DNA of 30,278 nt from Bacteroidota bacterium (GTDB lineage: Bacteria; Bacteroidota; Bacteroidia; Flavobacteriales; Flavobacteriaceae): the NCBI GenBank assembly GCA_023427845.1, contig JAEYZX010000174.1, positions 1 through 30,278 on the forward strand, given 5' to 3'. Shown piece by piece: positions 26,071 to 30,278 of the stretch. A program made the position numbers and the translations under genes. The notes beneath the pieces are model-generated. The model had not been told where the DNA came from and searched no databases. It saw only the letters and a list, made by a program, of their open reading frames with translations. The first letter of the stretch is position 1. Every line of letters starts with the position of its first letter.

Positions 26071-27699
26071 TTATTCCACCGGTAGCACTATTGTGAATGT
26101 TGTTCCTTTATTCAATTCGCTGCTAGCGCTGATGTGTCCGTTGTGATTCATCACAATTCTTTTGCACAACGCCAAACCTATTCCGGTTCCTTTGTCATTC
26201 GTGCTCAGTCGCTTGAAAAGTTTGAATATCTGGGACGCATACATTTGGTCAAATCCGATTCCATTATCTTTTAATGTCAGTTTCAGGTACTGTGTGCTGC
26301 TGTCAACACCGGGCATATTCCGAAGTTTATATCCATCAACATATTCGTAGCCGATATCGATAATCGGCATCCTATCATTGAATTTTATAGCATTACCGAT
26401 CAAGTTAAACAACAATTGATGTAGCTGCACCGGAAGTCCTTTAATTATTGGAAGTACAGGTGAATTGACGATTGCCGACTTTTCCGTTATCAACAAATCC
26501 AGATCTTCTTTGACGTTTGCCAATGTTACATTTAGATCCGTTTCTTCAAAAAGCCTTTCGGCATGGGTAAGCTGCGAATATTTTAAAACATCCCGGATCA
26601 GCGTGGCCATTCGGTTAGCTGCTAATGAAATCTTGTTTAAATGCTTGTGAACCGCCTGGCGGTCGTCAATATCCCTTTCCAGCATATCGGCAAAAGTCTG
26701 GATTTTTCGAAGCGGTTCCTGCAAATCATGCGAGGCGACAAATGCAAATTCCTCGAGTTGTTTATTTTGTTGTTCGATGTTCAGCGCATATGCCTTCAGT
26801 TGATCTTCGGCGATTTTACGCTCGGTCAGATCACGGGTAACTTTTGAAAATCCAATGATGTTATTATCCTGGTCGTGCAGGGCCGTAATAATGATATAGC
26901 CCCAAAATCGCGTACCGTCTTTTCGAAGCCGCCATCCTTCATGCATTGCTTTGCCATCGGTCATGGCCTTATGGATCAGCGTTTCCGGGACCTGGTTTTT
27001 GCGGTCCTTCTCAAGATAAAACATCCTGAAATTCATTCCAACAGCCTCTTCCTCAGTATAGCCTTTAATGGTTTCCGCGCCGCGATTCCAGTTTAAAATC
27101 GTTCCGTCGCGATCAAGAAGGATGATTGCGTAATCCTGGACTTCCTCGATCATTTTGTAATAGCGCTCATCACTATGTTGAAGTTTAAAAGTCCGATCAA
27201 CGACTTTAGCTTCCAATGATTCTGCCAGCAGCCGGTATTTGGTTTCACTTTCCTTCAGCTTCCGCTCTTTGATTTTTATGTCGGTGACGTCTACCAGCAT
27301 ATTGACCGCTGCGACCATTTTACCATCCGGACCGTAAATCGGACTAGGATGCGGATAAATATTGAGACGTCGTCCATCCGGGCGTTCAATGATTATTTCC
27401 TCGCCTAAAACTGGACGCTTCTCGCGCAGGCAAACCGCCATCGGACAGGCATCGAGCAGAAGAGGTGTCCCATCAGTACGGAAAATCTTCCACGAACCGC
27501 ACCACAAATCTTTCCCGATTTCAGGCCGCCTTCCCCATAAAGTTGCAGCCGCTTCGTTAAACGCAATGATCCGGCCTTCCACATCACAGGTGTAGACTGC
27601 AGCGGGAAGAAGATTTATAATGTCGAAGTTGGCCGCATTGATGGCGGGTTGGTGGTGATTGCTTTGAGTGATATTATTTGTGGTACCGGTCTGCTCCAT
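26071..27699 (-). CDS. PAS domain histidine kinase
   Basis: 542-aa soluble sensor histidine kinase. Domains: PAS (about 25-142), short coiled coil, second PAS (about 178-293), HisKA (about 316-382) with His324 in 'ASHDLQEPLRKIQ', and HATPase (about 425-542) with 'LIGNAIKF', 'DNGIGFD' and 'GTGIGLALCKR'. The first PAS contains 'CPMAVCLREKRPV', a Cys-Pro motif seen in some sensory PAS domains, so a ligand or redox signal is possible but unproven. From the second PAS to the end it is a close paralogue of the kinase at 6-2462, sharing phrases such as 'EEVQDYAI' and 'WN(K/R)GAE.IKGY'. No receiver domain is attached and no response regulator is adjacent. It lies 95 nt downstream of the cyanophycinase gene on the same strand, so read-through is possible. 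Confidence 0.93.
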   Translation of the reverse strand: MEQTGTTNNITQSNHHQPAINAANFDIINLLPAAVYTCDVEGRIIAFNEAAATLWGRRPEIGKDLWCGSWKIFRTDGTPLLLDACPMAVCLREKRPVLGEEIIIERPDGRRLNIYPHPSPIYGPDGKMVAAVNMLVDVTDIKIKERKLKESETKYRLLAESLEAKVVDRTFKLQHSDERYYKMIEEVQDYAIILLDRDGTILNWNRGAETIKGYTEEEAVGMNFRMFYLEKDRKNQVPETLIHKAMTDGKAMHEGWRLRKDGTRFWGYIIITALHDQDNNIIGFSKVTRDLTERKIAEDQLKAYALNIEQQNKQLEEFAFVASHDLQEPLRKIQTFADMLERDIDDRQAVHKHLNKISLAANRMATLIRDVLKYSQLTHAERLFEETDLNVTLANVKEDLDLLITEKSAIVNSPVLPIIKGLPVQLHQLLFNLIGNAIKFNDRMPIIDIGYEYVDGYKLRNMPGVDSSTQYLKLTLKDNGIGFDQMYASQIFKLFKRLSTNDKGTGIGLALCKRIVMNHNGHISASSELNKGTTFTIVLPVE

Positions 27700-27794
27700 G
27701 AATAGGTTATAGGATGGTAAATATAGGCATCCGTTTACATTACCTCTCCTAAGGTACTAAACTTTTGGGAAAATATTAATTTGCGACGAAAATA

Positions 27795-28658
27795 TCAAGC
27801 CTTGCACTCTTCCGGAGTGATGATTGTAAGCTTGTGTTCATTAATGTCATAAACGTCAGTCTTGCTCATCACATGAAGTACCATATTGTCGATCGAAAGC
27901 GGGATCCCGTCACGGATTTCCAATAGGTTGGTGTTGCGGATCGAACGGCCATCAACCAGTATGCACATCCCCGGACCAATGGCTTCCAACTTCATGTCGG
28001 GTGTGATCAGCAATGCCGAATTTTCTTCGAGCCCGATTCCAAGGACTTTCGGGTTGCTGACAATGATCTGAAACAATCGTCCAATTCGGCCCCGGGCGAC
28101 GAAATGCGTGTCGAAAACTATATTTTCGATAAACCCGAAACCGGTCGCCGTTTTTATTGCCCCTTTTTTGATGGCATCGGCACTGTTGCCTTCCGAAATC
28201 ATGCTGTCTGACGCAGCAGATGCCCCTGCCGAAGTTCCGGCGTATATGAAGTTTTCTTTTTGCAGCTTTTCCTGCATGAGGTAAAAGAAGGGAGTGCCAC
28301 CTAGGATTGAAGTTAGCCTCAATTGGTTACCGCCGGTGATAAAAACAACATCCGCTGCCTTAAGCGCATCGAGATAGCGCTTCTTACCCGCGTCTTCGCG
28401 TGTTACCATATTAAGCACATGCGTATTCTTGGCTTTTAATTTTGCAAATGCCCTAACATAATCCTGTCCAATTTCGTCGGGAATCCTAGATGCCGATGTA
28501 ACAATTGCAATGTTTGACTGCTCCTTATTTTTAGACTCCTGTATTATCCGGTGTAGGATGCCGTCTTCCATGAAATCTTTCTCATCATGCCGTTGCTCCA
28601 ATGAATCCCCTTTATCTTCTGCTCCACCTATAATTACGAGTTTTCCTTTTAATACCAT
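27795..28658 (-). CDS. cphB: Cyanophycinase (peptidase family S51)
   Basis: 287-aa cytosolic serine exopeptidase that degrades cyanophycin (multi-L-arginyl-poly-L-aspartate) to beta-Asp-Arg dipeptides. Family marks are 'LVIIGGAEDK' at the start, 'VFITGGNQLRLTSILGGT' (about 105-122), the nucleophile Ser143 in 'GTSAGAS', 'VFDTHFVARGRIGRL' and 'GIGLEENSALLI'. No signal peptide, so it acts on intracellular polymer rather than as a secreted scavenging enzyme. It is divergent from the cyanophycin synthetase gene across 201 nt, which makes a shared control region likely. Length and motifs look complete. Confidence 0.95.
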   Translation of the reverse strand: MVLKGKLVIIGGAEDKGDSLEQRHDEKDFMEDGILHRIIQESKNKEQSNIAIVTSASRIPDEIGQDYVRAFAKLKAKNTHVLNMVTREDAGKKRYLDALKAADVVFITGGNQLRLTSILGGTPFFYLMQEKLQKENFIYAGTSAGASAASDSMISEGNSADAIKKGAIKTATGFGFIENIVFDTHFVARGRIGRLFQIIVSNPKVLGIGLEENSALLITPDMKLEAIGPGMCILVDGRSIRNTNLLEIRDGIPLSIDNMVLHVMSKTDVYDINEHKLTIITPEECKA

Positions 28659-28686
28659 TAGTAAAGCTTTATTAGTTGAATTACTA

Positions 28687-28694
28687 CAAAATTA
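28687..28694 (-). promoter_or_regulatory. Candidate Bacteroidota -7 element for cyanophycinase
   Basis: On the minus strand TAATTTTG matches the TAnnTTTG consensus of the primary sigma factor of Bacteroidota exactly, 28 nt before the cyanophycinase ATG. I see no convincing -33 TTG at the normal distance. In the other direction CAAATTTG (28810-28817) matches 7 of 8 positions 42 nt before the synthetase ATG and is weaker. Confidence 0.45.
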
Positions 28695-28859
28695 CCTTGA
28701 CGAAATTGAGGTTTTTTATAATTGCACAATTTAATATTATATAATTTCCTCCTTTTTAAAATGCAACTTTTATATTAAATGCTGTAAGGTCTGCTACGGC
28801 AATTAGTTTCAAATTTGACGATATCCCGGTTGGTTATCAGGATATTTATAAAACTAACT

Positions 28860-30278
28860 ATGAAAATCTTAAAAACACAGGTATTGCGCGGACCTAATGT
28901 TTGGAGCAATTACCGTCAACAACTTATCCAGGTCCGTCTTGACCTGGAAGAAATGGAAAATTTTCCCACCGATAAAATTCCCGGTTTTAAAGATCGATTG
29001 CAGGCTCTGCTTCCCGGAATGATTGAACATGAATGTTCAGAAGGTTACCGAGGAGGCTTTTTTGTTAGGGTGGAACGCGGTACCTGGCTGGGGCACGTAA
29101 TGGAGCATATTGCACTCGAACTTCAAACTCTCGCGGGTATGGATGTAGGGTATGGCCGGACCAGGGGAACCGACGAAAAAGGCGTATATAATGTTGTTTA
29201 TGCTTATTTAATCGAAGAAGCGGGATTATATGCAGGTCAAGCGGCGTTCCGGATCATCGACGCACTTAGCAAGGGTGAGTCATATGATATCGAACCGGAG
29301 ATTGAAGAATTACGAAGGCTTTACCGCCGGTACGAGCTTGGACCGAGTACGAAAAGCATTGTCGATGAAGCTAAAAAGCGTGACATTCCATGGCGGCGCA
29401 CCGGTACCAATTCTACGATCCAGCTCGGATATGGCGCCAACCAGCAACGTTTTCAGACAACCATTACCTGCAACACGAGCTCGATGGCTACCGATGCGGC
29501 CAGCGATAAAGAACGTACAAAACAGTTGTTATCCAAAGCCAAAATACCTGTTGCGAAAGGCGGATTGTGCAACAATGAAGAAGAACTTCGCGAGATAGTC
29601 GATAAGATTGGATATCCGCTTGTCATAAAACCGGTAGACGCGAATCAGGGAAAAGGAATAACTATAAACATCACCGATTGGGAAGCGGCAAAAGCCGGAC
29701 TGGCAACGGCTCTGGAATACAGCAGATATACTCTGGTGGAGGAATATATAGAAGGTTTTGATTTCCGGATGTTGGTCGTCGGTGGCAAGTTTGTCGCGGC
29801 CGCAAAACGGGTCCCCGCGCATGTTAAGGCAGACGGTGTTTCGACCATCACCGAACTGATCGACCGCGAAAATCAGGATCCACGTCGTGGTGCCGGACAC
29901 GAAAATGTGCTTACAAAAATAAAAACCTGCCGCGATACCGAAACGTTACTTAAAAAATCGGGTTATACATTGAACAGTATTCCGCCTGCCGGAGAAATAG
30001 TTTACTTAAAATCGACCGCAAACCTAAGCACCGGCGGAACTGCGATCGATGTCACCGACGACGTGCACCAGGAAAACATTTTCCTTGCCGAAAGAGCCGC
30101 GAAAGTGGTTGGCTTGGATGTTTGCGGACTTGATGTCATGGCACAAAATCTGTCCGAGCCTTTGCGTAAAAATAAAGGAGTCGTACTTGAAGTCAATGCT
30201 GCACCTGGTTTCAGGATGCACCTGGCGCCTTCTGAAGGAAAACCACGCAATGTTGCAGGCGCCGTGGTAGATACACTT
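28860..30278 (+). CDS. cphA: Cyanophycin synthetase, N-terminal part (cut by window end)
   Basis: 473 codons of an enzyme whose full length is usually about 870 aa. It makes cyanophycin by ATP-dependent addition of Asp to the backbone and Arg to the side chain. The N-terminal CphA-specific domain (about 1-160) carries 'LGHVMEHIALELQ' and 'GRTRGTDEKGVYNVV'. It is followed by the ATP-grasp domain (about 215-470) with 'YPLVIKPVDANQGKGI', 'LVEEYIEGFDFRMLVV', 'STANLSTGGTAID' and the Mg-binding 'EVNAAPGFRMHL'. The C-terminal Mur-ligase-like domain that adds Arg lies outside the window. The ATG at 28860 fits the family's opening 'MKILKTQVLRGPNVWS'. Paired with the divergent cyanophycinase, it points to an intracellular nitrogen/carbon reserve polymer. 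Confidence 0.95.
   Translation, partial: MKILKTQVLRGPNVWSNYRQQLIQVRLDLEEMENFPTDKIPGFKDRLQALLPGMIEHECSEGYRGGFFVRVERGTWLGHVMEHIALELQTLAGMDVGYGRTRGTDEKGVYNVVYAYLIEEAGLYAGQAAFRIIDALSKGESYDIEPEIEELRRLYRRYELGPSTKSIVDEAKKRDIPWRRTGTNSTIQLGYGANQQRFQTTITCNTSSMATDAASDKERTKQLLSKAKIPVAKGGLCNNEEELREIVDKIGYPLVIKPVDANQGKGITINITDWEAAKAGLATALEYSRYTLVEEYIEGFDFRMLVVGGKFVAAAKRVPAHVKADGVSTITELIDRENQDPRRGAGHENVLTKIKTCRDTETLLKKSGYTLNSIPPAGEIVYLKSTANLSTGGTAIDVTDDVHQENIFLAERAAKVVGLDVCGLDVMAQNLSEPLRKNKGVVLEVNAAPGFRMHLAPSEGKPRNVAGAVVDTL

Noticed and set aside
1..30278. Mobile elements, prophage, CRISPR, tRNA or rRNA genes
   Set aside because: No transposase, integrase, regular spaced repeats, or RNA-gene-like sequence was seen on either strand; gene content is ordinary chromosomal.

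Overview
This window looks like chromosomal DNA of a member of the Bacteroidota, most likely Flavobacteriia. The grounds are moderate GC, secreted proteins ending their signal peptides in 'TAQ', the lipoprotein TamL paired with TamB, few clear Shine-Dalgarno sites, and one promoter element of the Bacteroidota TAnnTTTG type. The species is inferred from protein style only. I see no rRNA, tRNA, insertion sequence, phage gene or CRISPR array, and no stretch above 300 bases lacks a gene.

Layout. (1) 1-2462: a GAF/PAS sensor histidine kinase, plus strand, probably cut at its 5' end by the window edge. (2) 2617-10029, minus: tamB then tamL, an outer-membrane assembly pair. (3) 10171-10709, minus: an orphan single-domain response regulator with a strong terminator and a perfect inverted repeat upstream. 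(4) 10918-17879, minus: a tight run of six genes. In transcription order these are a ligase-associated exonuclease, an ATP-dependent DNA ligase, a DEXH helicase and the phosphoesterase PdeM (the known four-gene ligase-associated DNA damage response set), followed by a small HipA-like kinase and a DUF3037 protein. (5) 18044-21542, plus: a DUF2809 membrane protein, a secreted serine hydrolase, a TauE/SafE transporter, a VOC enzyme and an MmcQ/YjbR protein; the last four are spaced 1-15 nt apart. (6) 21549-24679: an exported alpha/beta hydrolase, a GNAT acetyltransferase, a small unrecognised protein and an M23 peptidase lipoprotein. (7) 24779-25613, minus: a frameshifted SPW-repeat membrane protein gene, then two overlapping small genes, one basic (54 aa) and one acidic (75 aa). 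(8) 25690-27699: an NTF2-like protein converging on a second PAS histidine kinase that is a close paralogue of the first. (9) 27795-30278: cyanophycinase (minus) divergent from cyanophycin synthetase (plus, cut by the window end), a storage-polymer synthesis and degradation pair.

The main points of interest are the HipA-like kinase/DUF3037 pair attached to the DNA-repair operon, the overlapping basic/acidic small-gene pair, the cyanophycin locus, the two paralogous kinases with an orphan receiver, and the frameshift in the SPW gene. Many functional calls rest on family recognition by eye; no database search was possible.
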